The notes under the pieces were generated by a model that was not told the origin of the DNA, made no database searches, and saw nothing but the letters and a program-made list of their open reading frames with translations. A DNA stretch of 64,000 nucleotides from CALDTK01 sp963837005. Lineage in GTDB: Bacteria; Bacteroidota; Bacteroidia; Chitinophagales; Saprospiraceae. Below, piece by piece: positions 7,804 to 15,555 of the stretch (the stretch's first letter is position 1; each line of letters opens with the position of its first letter). The stretch is taken from contig CAWIMC010000013.1 of the NCBI GenBank assembly GCA_963837005.1, positions 620,001-684,000 on the forward strand, given 5' to 3'. Made by a program: the position numbers and the translations under genes.

Positions 7804-9645
7804 TTACTCCTTCACGAAGCCCAGCGCCTTCTGCGCTCCCGAGGCCCAGATCACGAGTTGGTAGAGTCCGGCGGGCAACGCATCGGTTTCGAGGGTCATC
7901 TGCTGGGCACCAGGTTCGCGGAGTGTCGACCCCTGCTGGAGCACCGTACGCCCGAGCGCATCGACCACCGAGAGGCCGACGTAGTTGCGCTCCAGGAGTT
8001 CGAAGTCGACGGTGAGGGTCTCGCCTACGGGGTTGCCGCGCAGGCGCGCCTCGGCGATGTAGCGGCTGGCCTCCACAGTGCCCGAAGATTGGGCGCTGTA
8101 GATGTCGAGGTTGTCGATCGTATACGTGCTCGCGTTGGTGGAGTTGGGCGCAAACAGCAGGATGAGACTCTTGATCCCGGAGTTCGGCGCACTGCCGTCG
8201 GGGCGGTCCAAAAACGCAAACGTGAGCCGCTGCCAGGCGCCGCGCTCCAACACTCGCGCCGAGTAGCGACTGTGCCGCCCGGTAGGGAAGTTGTCGGGCT
8301 TCGACGTCGCGGTTTCTAGTTGGAGCAAGATCTCGGTGCCGACGGGAGCGTCGGTGTAGAGGTCTAGCGAAAAGGCATTTTGGTCCGAGGTGTACAGGCT
8401 CGCGTTCGGGATCGCTGTATTGGTCTTGTAGATGAGCACGTCGTACTGCGAGCCGGCGTTGCGCTTGTACTGGCCGACGCGCTTGGTGGTGTTGGGGGCC
8501 GCGGGGGCGGGGTTGTCGATCTCGGTGAGCTGGCCCGAGGCGGACTCGAAAGTAAGCGGACTCGGATCGTCGAAGGTGAGCAAACTACTAAGGCGCTGCT
8601 TAGCTGCTGGCACCGATACGAAGACCTGCATCTCCTCGTTGGCGATGCACGAATTGGCAAGTTTTGCCGCAAGGCGCCCACCGGTATCGCCTAGCCGCAC
8701 TTTGAGCGTCGAGGTCCCCTGTCCGGACAGGATGGTAGCGCCTGGAGGTACGGTCCAGGTCACGGCAGTTGCGCTGGGTACGTTGCCGACGGTGTAGGTC
8801 GCCTCCGCGCCTGCCTTCGAGACCGCGCGCGGTCCGGTTAAGAAGGGCTTGCCCTCTTTGTAGACGCGGACGTAGTCGACTCGCATCTCGGCCGGGAAAT
8901 CGCTCGGGCTCACTGCGCCGCCGAGGGTGCCGCCGACGGCCAGGTTGAGGATGATGAAGAAGTCGTGCGTAAAGGGCCAGGCCTGCGGCGAGATGTCGGC
9001 GCGGGTCCGCGTGAAGAACTTGTAGCCATCGTAAAACCAGCTGATCTCGTTGGCGCTCCACTCGATGGCGTAGGTGTGCCACTCGTCGGCTACGGGGCGG
9101 CCGCCGGGCTTGTAGATCTCGCTAGAGAAGATACTCTGGCCGGGGGTGTTGCCGTAGTGGATGGTGCCGAGCACCTCGTCGGGCTTGTTGCCGACCCACT
9201 CGAGGATGTCGATCTCGCCGCTCAGGGGCCAGGGGCCGAAGCGCTTCTGGTCGGACAGCAACCAAAACGCGGGCCACGTCCCCCTGCCGGAGGGCACCTT
9301 GATGCGGGCCTCGACGTGCCCGTAGGTGAACTCGTACTTGCCCTGCGTGAGGATGCGCGAGGAGTGGTAGGGCCACTTAGCCCCGGTGGGCTGCTTGGTC
9401 GCCGTGATGACGAGTTCGCCATTGACGAGCTTCGTGTTTGCGGGGAAGTACTGCTGCACCTCTTGGTTGTACCACGCGCACGGCGGCGTACCGCAGTCGG
9501 TGTTGACATCGTGGCTCCACGTTTTGAGGTCGAGCGTAGCGGCGTCGAAGTTGTCTTGCCAGACGGGAGTGGGGCACTGGCCCGAGAGCGTGAGAGATTG
9601 TACCGCGAGCAGGAGCGCGAGCGGTAGGTACAGGTGGAGGCTCAT
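7804..9645 (-). CDS. Secreted GH16 family endo-beta-glucanase with T9SS sorting domain
   Basis: Glycoside hydrolase family 16, probably a laminarinase-type beta-1,3-glucanase. After a signal peptide (about 22 residues) the catalytic domain spans about residues 25-265; the active-site motif GEIDILEWVG near residue 143 contains both catalytic Glu residues. It is followed by a PKD-like region, a beta-rich domain of carbohydrate-binding type (about 355-525), and a C-terminal domain ending in LPAGLYQLVIWASG...LGFVKE, typical of type IX secretion type A sorting. At 613 residues it is a multi-domain secreted enzyme. The minus-strand sequence at 8661-8675 holds a GCC-GCAA-GGC hairpin repeat. It stands alone, divergent from the next kinase. 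Confidence 0.92.
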   Translation of the reverse strand: MSLHLYLPLALLLAVQSLTLSGQCPTPVWQDNFDAATLDLKTWSHDVNTDCGTPPCAWYNQEVQQYFPANTKLVNGELVITATKQPTGAKWPYHSSRILTQGKYEFTYGHVEARIKVPSGRGTWPAFWLLSDQKRFGPWPLSGEIDILEWVGNKPDEVLGTIHYGNTPGQSIFSSEIYKPGGRPVADEWHTYAIEWSANEISWFYDGYKFFTRTRADISPQAWPFTHDFFIILNLAVGGTLGGAVSPSDFPAEMRVDYVRVYKEGKPFLTGPRAVSKAGAEATYTVGNVPSATAVTWTVPPGATILSGQGTSTLKVRLGDTGGRLAAKLANSCIANEEMQVFVSVPAAKQRLSSLLTFDDPSPLTFESASGQLTEIDNPAPAAPNTTKRVGQYKRNAGSQYDVLIYKTNTAIPNASLYTSDQNAFSLDLYTDAPVGTEILLQLETATSKPDNFPTGRHSRYSARVLERGAWQRLTFAFLDRPDGSAPNSGIKSLILLFAPNSTNASTYTIDNLDIYSAQSSGTVEASRYIAEARLRGNPVGETLTVDFELLERNYVGLSVVDALGRTVLQQGSTLREPGAQQMTLETDALPAGLYQLVIWASGAQKALGFVKE

Positions 9646-9721
9646 GCTTTAGTTGGTTGGTACGGTGTGCTAATGGGTGATGTGGCGTGGCGGGAGGAGA
9701 TCGGTCGAGGACTGTTGCTGG

Positions 9722-9765
9722 GCGGCTTTCGCCAAAACGTAAAGATTGCGTTTTAGCGAAAGCTC
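9722..9765. repeat. Facing pair of family A mini-hairpin repeats
   Basis: A minus-oriented copy (9724-9738, GGC/GCC stem) and a plus-oriented copy (9750-9764, AGC/GCT stem) face each other across 11 bp, so the whole segment can also fold as one long imperfect hairpin. It lies in the 250-bp gap between the divergent GH16 and kinase genes. Apart from an octamer GTAAGGTA at 9852-9859 I see nothing else in this gap. Confidence 0.75.
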
Positions 9766-9895
9766 ACAGTCGACTATCGGCACGGAAGTTGGATGTTAAA
9801 AAAGTAGGGTGTCCGCGCCGAGTCGCTGATCAATAGGATGAATCACTGTCCGTAAGGTAGCTCCCTGGCATGTAAGTTGCCCTATGTGAAAGCAA

Positions 9896-11299
9896 ATGTC
9901 CCTCACGTACGACACCCCACAGACCTCTTACCGGGTGTTCGGCATCTCGCTGGCCGCCTGCCAGCTCGTGCCCCTGGTCGGAGGCTGGTGGTACGGTGAC
10001 ACCCTACAGCTGCAAGGCGCGTTTGTCATCGCGGTCGTGGCTGGGCTCTTCGGCACTATCGGGCCCTGGCTCTCGCCGGCGCGCGCGCAGGCCGGTCTGC
10101 AGTTGCTCAACCTCGCCGCGATCGCCGGAGCCAAGCTCACCTTCGCCGACGACACTATTTCCGGGCCGATCTTCCTCGGGTTCGCCCTGAGCTCGACGAT
10201 CTTCGCGAACCGAAACGCCGTGGCCTACGCGGTCGTGGCGGGTGGGGCCGTCCTTACGTTTAGCGTCCCCTACCTCGGCACCGGCCCGAGCGCCGTCCCG
10301 ATGGACGTGAATGCATTCTTCGTCCTCAGCGTGTTTGCCTACTTCGCCTTCGGGTACGTGAGCAAGGCACGGAGCCTCAGCCAGTCCGCCACCGAGGCGC
10401 TCACGGCTGCCGACGAGCGCCTGCGGAAGGACCACCGCCGCCTCCTCGACGGTCAAACTGCCCTCCGGCACAGCCAGGCCGAACTCGCGGCCCTCAACGC
10501 CGAACTCGCCAGCCAGCTCGAGCGCGAGCGCACCACCACCAAAATGCTCGCCGCCAAACGCGCCGACGAGCAGGAGCTCGTGCGCGCCATCCACCACGAC
10601 CTCCGCGAGCCCCTGCGCTCGATCGTGTCGTTTAGTCAGATCACCCTGCGCCGCATCGGCAGCCGACCCGACTGCGGTCGCGCGGGCGAGTACCTCGCCT
10701 TCGCCAAGGATGGCGGCCTGCGCATGACGCGGCTCCTCGACGACCTCCGGGCCTACACCGCGCCCCTCGACGATCAGCAGGCCCCGCGGTGGGTATCGCT
10801 GGCCGAGGTCTGCGCCGAGGTGCGCGACAACCTCCAGGACCTCATCACCCGCACGGGGGCCGAGCTCGACATTGCCCCGGACCTGCCCGAGGTCCGGGGC
10901 CACGCTTCGCAGCTCGTGCAGCTGTTCCAAAACTTACTGAGCAACGCTCTCAAGTTCGCGCGTCCCGGCGTCCCGCCCTGTCTCCGGGTCGGCGCTCAGC
11001 CCGTCGACGGGCAGCTGTCGATCGAGGTGCGCGACAACGGCATCGGTATCCCGTCGGAGCGCCTCTCGCAGATCTTCGACCTCTTCCAGCGCGTCGCCAC
11101 GGAGACCCCCGTCGAGGGGAGTGGGGTCGGACTAGCGCTGTGTCGCCGGATCGCCCTCGGGCACGGGGGCCAACTCGTGGTCCGGAGCACCCCCGGAATC
11201 GGGAGCACCTTCTGTCTCACGCTCCCAACGTATCGCCCGCCGACGGCGCGACAAGAAAGCCAGCCGCTGGAGTCGGTGTCCTCAATACGGATAATATGA
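9896..11299 (+). CDS. Integral-membrane sensor histidine kinase
   Basis: Sensor kinase of 467 residues. Residues about 10-160 form five or six hydrophobic segments without a large extracytoplasmic domain, followed by a coiled coil (about 165-225), HisKA with the His in AIHHDLREPLRS (about 234), and HATPase with LLSNALKFA, DNGIGIPSE and GSGVGLALC. It probably senses a membrane-proximal or intramembrane signal. Its stop codon overlaps the start of the next kinase by ATGA (11296-11299), so the two are translationally coupled. No response regulator is nearby. Confidence 0.9.
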   Translation: MSLTYDTPQTSYRVFGISLAACQLVPLVGGWWYGDTLQLQGAFVIAVVAGLFGTIGPWLSPARAQAGLQLLNLAAIAGAKLTFADDTISGPIFLGFALSSTIFANRNAVAYAVVAGGAVLTFSVPYLGTGPSAVPMDVNAFFVLSVFAYFAFGYVSKARSLSQSATEALTAADERLRKDHRRLLDGQTALRHSQAELAALNAELASQLERERTTTKMLAAKRADEQELVRAIHHDLREPLRSIVSFSQITLRRIGSRPDCGRAGEYLAFAKDGGLRMTRLLDDLRAYTAPLDDQQAPRWVSLAEVCAEVRDNLQDLITRTGAELDIAPDLPEVRGHASQLVQLFQNLLSNALKFARPGVPPCLRVGAQPVDGQLSIEVRDNGIGIPSERLSQIFDLFQRVATETPVEGSGVGLALCRRIALGHGGQLVVRSTPGIGSTFCLTLPTYRPPTARQESQPLESVSSIRII

Positions 11300-12828
11300 T
11301 CGCGTCCCCTGCACCGGAACTGGCCGCCTTCGCGCTCGCCGAGGAGGTGCGCACCGCACGCGTACGTAAAAGCCGGCGCTCCTACATCTTGATAGCGCTC
11401 CTCGCGGGTCTATTTTCTGTACTACTGTTGATGATCGAGGCGCCAGTGCTCCAGACCGTACTCGCGCTGACGGTGGGTACGGTTGCCTCGCTGTGCCTCT
11501 GGCGCCTGAGCCCCGTCAACTACACCATCACAGATCGGGCCCTGACATGCACGACCCTCTTCGCGTTCGTCATCATTTCGTGGACACAACCGCACCTAGG
11601 CACGGCCGTGCTATTCGCTCCACTCTTCCTCCAAATCCTTTACTCCGAGCACCATGTCGGCTGGCGCCGCGGGATGCTATTCGGGACCCAGGCCGGCTTT
11701 GTAAGCGCAATCCTACTCGTCGGTAGCACTACTCACCCCACCAAAACCGGGATCAGCTACGAAACCATCGTCGAGATTCACTGCGTCATCGCTGGGGCTA
11801 CCGTGGCTCTGCTCACGGGCCTCAACCGCGAGCTCAACCTCCGCACGCACCTAAGCGTCGTCGCACAATCCAGTAGGATCGCCTCCCAGAATGCCTCGAT
11901 CGAGGCCGACAACGTCGCGCTCGCCGCTCAACGCGAGTCGTTGCGCGGGGTGCAAACCGCGATCCGCGATTCGATCACGAGCGAGCGGGAGCTTCAGCAC
12001 CGCCTCAACACTGCCCACGAGCAACTCCGACAGTTCGCGCTGGCCGCCTCGCACGACCTCCGCGAGCCCATCCGCACCATTCGCTCCTTCACGCAACTCG
12101 CCGAGCGCGCGCTTCCGCCACAGTTGGGCGAGGATCCGGTGTTGCGGCAAGATCTCTCCTTCGTGTCCACGGGCTGTACCCACATGCAGCGCATGCTCGA
12201 CAAGCTGCTCGACTACCAGCGCACGGGCCAGGACGTGCCCGCCGCGGAGGACATCGACGTCGTGCGGCTGTGGCGCACCTGTCTGCGCACGTCGCTCACC
12301 GAGCGGATCACGGAGCGGGAGGCGCGCCCGGAGGACATCGGCCCGACCGTGGCGCAGTTGCAAGCGCTGGCGCAGGTCCCCGCCGAGGAACTCATCGTCG
12401 CTCGTGGCGCAGGTGGTGAACGGCTACCGGTGCAGGGCCTGACGGTGCGCATGCCGTCGGCTTTCGCCAAAACGCTCTTCACCGAACTCTTGCGTAATGC
12501 GCTGACCTACCACGATGGCGCACGCGCACCCACGGTCGGTCTCGTGCTCCAACACTCGCCGGACGGGCGCCACGCCCTCGAGGTCCACGACAATGGCATC
12601 GGCGTACCCGCGGAGTATCGCCAGCAAGTGTTCTCGATGTTTAAGCGCCTGCACCCACGGGAGGTGTACCCGGGGTCTGGGCTGGGGCTGTCGCTCGCGG
12701 TGCGCATTTGCACGGCGATGGGTACGGAAATAAGTTTCGTGGAGCCAGTAAGTGGCGTGGGGGCGAGGGTCCGGATAGTAGTGTCGAACACACTACCTTC
12801 CGACTGCCTAAGCCAGCACACCCTATGA
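11296..12828 (+). CDS. Second integral-membrane sensor histidine kinase
   Basis: Kinase of 510 residues with about five to six membrane segments in residues 30-180, a long coiled coil, HisKA with His about 253 (ASHDLREPIRT), and HATPase motifs ELLRNALTYHD, DNGIGVPAEY and GSGLGLSLA. It is similar in layout to its upstream neighbour and probably a diverged paralogue. Start at the ATG at 11296 gives the ATGA overlap with the upstream gene; a second ATGA overlap (12825-12828) couples it to the lipoprotein downstream. The in-frame repeat at 12459-12473 encodes SAFAKT immediately before the N-box helix (LFTELLRNAL). Confidence 0.9.
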   Translation: MIASPAPELAAFALAEEVRTARVRKSRRSYILIALLAGLFSVLLLMIEAPVLQTVLALTVGTVASLCLWRLSPVNYTITDRALTCTTLFAFVIISWTQPHLGTAVLFAPLFLQILYSEHHVGWRRGMLFGTQAGFVSAILLVGSTTHPTKTGISYETIVEIHCVIAGATVALLTGLNRELNLRTHLSVVAQSSRIASQNASIEADNVALAAQRESLRGVQTAIRDSITSERELQHRLNTAHEQLRQFALAASHDLREPIRTIRSFTQLAERALPPQLGEDPVLRQDLSFVSTGCTHMQRMLDKLLDYQRTGQDVPAAEDIDVVRLWRTCLRTSLTERITEREARPEDIGPTVAQLQALAQVPAEELIVARGAGGERLPVQGLTVRMPSAFAKTLFTELLRNALTYHDGARAPTVGLVLQHSPDGRHALEVHDNGIGVPAEYRQQVFSMFKRLHPREVYPGSGLGLSLAVRICTAMGTEISFVEPVSGVGARVRIVVSNTLPSDCLSQHTL

Positions 12829-13730
12829 CCAGATTCACTTTCCTCCTTGCCCTCACCTGCCTCTTCGCCGCCTGCCAAGACAAGGGCATGACGAAGACCG
12901 AGACGGGTCCCCCGAACCTGAGCGCCACCCCGACCAAGAACTTCGGCGGCCTAGCCCTCTACAGCGTGCGCGATGCCATGGGCGAAGACCCGAAGGGCAC
13001 GCTCCAGAAAGTGGCCGCGATGGGCTATACCTCCATAGAGGCGGCGGGCTACAACGATGGGAAGTTCTACGGGATGGCCCCCGCGGAATTCAAGGCTTAC
13101 CTCAAGCAAGTCGGCCTCCGGCCCGTGAGCACGCACATGGGTATGGCGAATCCTGAGAATATCGACCAGCTCGTCGCCGACTCGAAAGCAGCGGGCTTCG
13201 AGTACTTCGTCATCCCTGTGCCGCCGATGAAGGCCTTCACGGTCGACATGGAGACCCGGACCATGGGCATGAACCAACCGATTGAGACCGTCATGGCCAA
13301 CATCAACATGATTGCCGCAAAGTGTGCCGCCAGTGGCCTCAAGGCCCTGTACCACAACCACGACTTCGAGTTTACGCCCAACGAGGAGGGTGTCGTGGCG
13401 ATCGACTACTTTCTGGAGAACTCCGACCCGAAGACCCTCAACTTCCAGATGGACCTCTTCTGGGTGACGAAGGCCGGGGCCGACCCAGTGGCGTACTTCG
13501 ACAAGTACCCCGGCCGCTGGAAGGCCTGGCACGTCAAGGACATGGACGCCGAGGGCCGCTTCGCGCCGGTCGGCACGGGCAGCATCGACTTCGAGCGCAT
13601 CCTGACCGCTAAGAAGAAGTCCGGTATGGAGTTCTACCTCGTCGAGCAGGACATGACCTTCGGTGGACAGACGCCGCTAGAGGCTGTGGCGGTGAGTCAT
13701 GGAAATTTGGGAGCGATTGGGTTTGAGTAG
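12825..13730 (+). CDS. Sugar phosphate isomerase/epimerase-like lipoprotein
   Basis: TIM-barrel protein of the xylose-isomerase-like (AP endonuclease family 2) superfamily, about 301 residues. The N-terminus is a lipoprotein signal (MTRFTFLLALTCLFAAC, lipobox LFAAC), so it is membrane-anchored rather than cytoplasmic. Barrel motifs include ALYSVRDAM, GYTSIEAAGYN, YHNHDFEF with the conserved His and Glu, MDLFWVTKAG, and WHVKDMD. Such exported members are common in Bacteroidota sugar-utilisation loci. The ATG at 12825 overlaps the kinase stop as ATGA, so it is the third gene of a coupled operon; the kinases may report on a ligand it handles, which is inference. Confidence 0.85.
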   Translation: MTRFTFLLALTCLFAACQDKGMTKTETGPPNLSATPTKNFGGLALYSVRDAMGEDPKGTLQKVAAMGYTSIEAAGYNDGKFYGMAPAEFKAYLKQVGLRPVSTHMGMANPENIDQLVADSKAAGFEYFVIPVPPMKAFTVDMETRTMGMNQPIETVMANINMIAAKCAASGLKALYHNHDFEFTPNEEGVVAIDYFLENSDPKTLNFQMDLFWVTKAGADPVAYFDKYPGRWKAWHVKDMDAEGRFAPVGTGSIDFERILTAKKKSGMEFYLVEQDMTFGGQTPLEAVAVSHGNLGAIGFE

Positions 13731-14002
13731 CGGCCTCGAAAATCAAGGAAAACACGTGCCAGGCCCCTCCGCAGACGCCTATCTCGACATGCTCCCAGAG
13801 TGGAGATTTGTAGTACACACCCTTAGGAGTACCACTATCGCGCAGCGGTGAGTTCCTGATGGTCACCGGCCAAACCCTCCTCCTCGGGGAGGTGCTCAGC
13901 ACTGCCGACAATGCGTGCGACTACATCGACGGACATGGACACGAGGGGTAATGCAGCCACGCGCTTCGATCCAGCAGAGGTGCCGCGCTGTTACTCCATC
14001 GT
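13731..14002. other. Intergenic region with a possible gene relic
   Basis: The only protein-like stretch is a plus-strand reading frame of about 42 codons ending at the TAA around 13951 (EFLMVTGQTLLLGEVLSTAD...), with no start codon at a sensible place and a stop just upstream. It could be the tail of a lost gene. No hairpin repeats or clear regulatory sites were found. Confidence 0.25.
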
Positions 14003-14605
14003 ATGTCCTATGACTTTAAGGCCGAGCTGCGCCTGACTTCGGCTTTCGCCAAAACCCGCCCGGCCACACCCCTCGCCATGGCGCTTACTTTCCGCGAGTA
14101 CCCAGAGATACTGACGCGGGCCGAACTCACCATGAAGGGCGCAAAGGGGGTGGTAGAGGTACGGATGCTGGCGCAGAACTTCTTCGCCGGGCGCCTCCGC
14201 CCCGAGATGGTCTTCGACGGGGAGGTCGGCGGCGTGAAAGTGGCGCGAGGTATCGTGACTACCGTCGAGAATGAAGCCCTCGCCCTCCCGCAAGGCATCC
14301 ACCCCGACAGCGTCAACCTCCACCGCTACCCCGCCGATGTGGTCGCACGCATCGACGCCGACTTCGGACAGCGAGCGGCCCTTGCTTTTCGGGAACTACA
14401 GGAGGTGATCGGGGAGACGCCCTCCGTGCGGCAGCCGCGCATCACCCGCGGGATACTGTGGCTCGCAGGTGGTGACCTCGCCAAACTCGACGGCGCTATT
14501 GAGCTGGCCGTAAAGGACTACCGGGACCTGTTGATGGCGGCTGAGTACGAGCGCGGCCCCGAGGGTGAAGCTATCCGCCGACGCGACTTCGCCGAGCGGT
14601 TTTGA
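14003..14605 (+). CDS. Hypothetical protein, 200 residues
   Basis: Not recognised. The product is soluble, without signal peptide or membrane segment, of mixed alpha/beta composition, with an acidic C-terminal helix-rich part (DLAKLDGAIELAVKDYRDLL). The ATG at 14003 gives MSYDFKAELRL. A consensus hairpin repeat copy at 14041-14055 places AFAKT at residues 14-18, close to the N-terminus. Codon use looks like that of the neighbours, and the reading frame is open over its full length, so it is probably expressed. The next gene on the same strand starts 70 bp downstream. Confidence 0.7.
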   Translation: MSYDFKAELRLTSAFAKTRPATPLAMALTFREYPEILTRAELTMKGAKGVVEVRMLAQNFFAGRLRPEMVFDGEVGGVKVARGIVTTVENEALALPQGIHPDSVNLHRYPADVVARIDADFGQRAALAFRELQEVIGETPSVRQPRITRGILWLAGGDLAKLDGAIELAVKDYRDLLMAAEYERGPEGEAIRRRDFAERF

Positions 14606-14675
14606 CAGACACTAGGGCACGCAGGGGATAAAGGCACCTACACGACGGGCGCGGCAAAAGCTCAATCTTTACCCG

Positions 14676-15497
14676 ATGAAGCCCTTCCAGCTTACCGCCC
14701 TTGTCACGATCGCCCTCGCCGTGGCAAGCTGCGTCCAGTCGCGCCTAGTCCAGACCCCTAACCCTCCCTCTCCCGCCATGACCTTCGCCCCTAACCCCGT
14801 CGTGGCCCACCGCGGGGCCTGGAAGGCCAAAGGCTTTCCGGAGAACTCCATCGCGGCCCTGCGCCACGCCATCGACCTCGGCTGCACAGGTGCTGAGTTC
14901 GACGTGTGGATGACGGCCGACGACACCCTCGTCGTCAACCACGATGCTACGCATCACGGCCTCCAAATCGAAGAAAGTACCTACGCCCAGCTGACCGCTA
15001 CGAAGCTCTCCAATGGTGAGACGATGCCCACCCTGCGTACCTACCTTCAGGAGGGCTTGCGCCAGAACCCATCCACGCGGCTCGTCTGCGAGATCAAGCC
15101 CTCCGGCATCAGTCCCGCGCGCGGCGAGGAGATCGCCCGCCGCACCGTAGCCCTCGTCGAGGCTACCGGCGCCCGCCCGCGCACCATGTACATCAGCTTC
15201 GGCTACAACATCTGTCTGGAGATCCTCGAGCAGGATGCCGACGCCCACATCGAGTACCTCGAAGGCAACAAAGCCCCCGCCGAGATTCACGCCGATGGGC
15301 TCGGCGGGATGGACTACCACTTCTCAGTCTTCCGCAAGCACCCCGAGTACATCACGGACGCCAAGCAACTCGGCCTCACGCTCAACGCCTGGACCGTCAA
15401 CAGCGAGGAGGACCTAAAGTGGCTCATCGGCGAGGGCTTCGACGCGATTACGACCAATGAGCCGGAACTGGCGCTCAGGCTGTACAAAGCGCGGTAG
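14676..15497 (+). CDS. Glycerophosphodiester phosphodiesterase, lipoprotein
   Basis: GDPD-family enzyme that cleaves glycerophosphodiesters to glycerol-3-phosphate and alcohol. It is 273 residues long and starts with a lipoprotein signal (ALAVASC), hence envelope-anchored. The catalytic start HRGAW...PENS and the metal-binding EFDVWMTADD and VVNHD follow the family pattern, with EIKPS and the C-terminal LTLNAWTVNSEEDL closing the barrel. It may recover phosphate or glycerol from phospholipid breakdown. No operon partner is evident. Confidence 0.92.
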   Translation: MKPFQLTALVTIALAVASCVQSRLVQTPNPPSPAMTFAPNPVVAHRGAWKAKGFPENSIAALRHAIDLGCTGAEFDVWMTADDTLVVNHDATHHGLQIEESTYAQLTATKLSNGETMPTLRTYLQEGLRQNPSTRLVCEIKPSGISPARGEEIARRTVALVEATGARPRTMYISFGYNICLEILEQDADAHIEYLEGNKAPAEIHADGLGGMDYHFSVFRKHPEYITDAKQLGLTLNAWTVNSEEDLKWLIGEGFDAITTNEPELALRLYKAR

Positions 15498-15555
15498 ACA
15501 CACTAAAACACCCATCTGCGAGTTACGTGCATCTTAGTCGCTATTAACGATTCAT

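Noticed and set aside
8965..9627. Plus-strand open frame opposite the GH16 gene
   Set aside because: Antisense to a clear catalytic domain; no natural composition.
9724..9764. Family A mini-hairpins as intrinsic terminators
   Set aside because: The T-run lies 5' of the stem, the stem has only three pairs, and most copies are inside coding sequence in both orientations.
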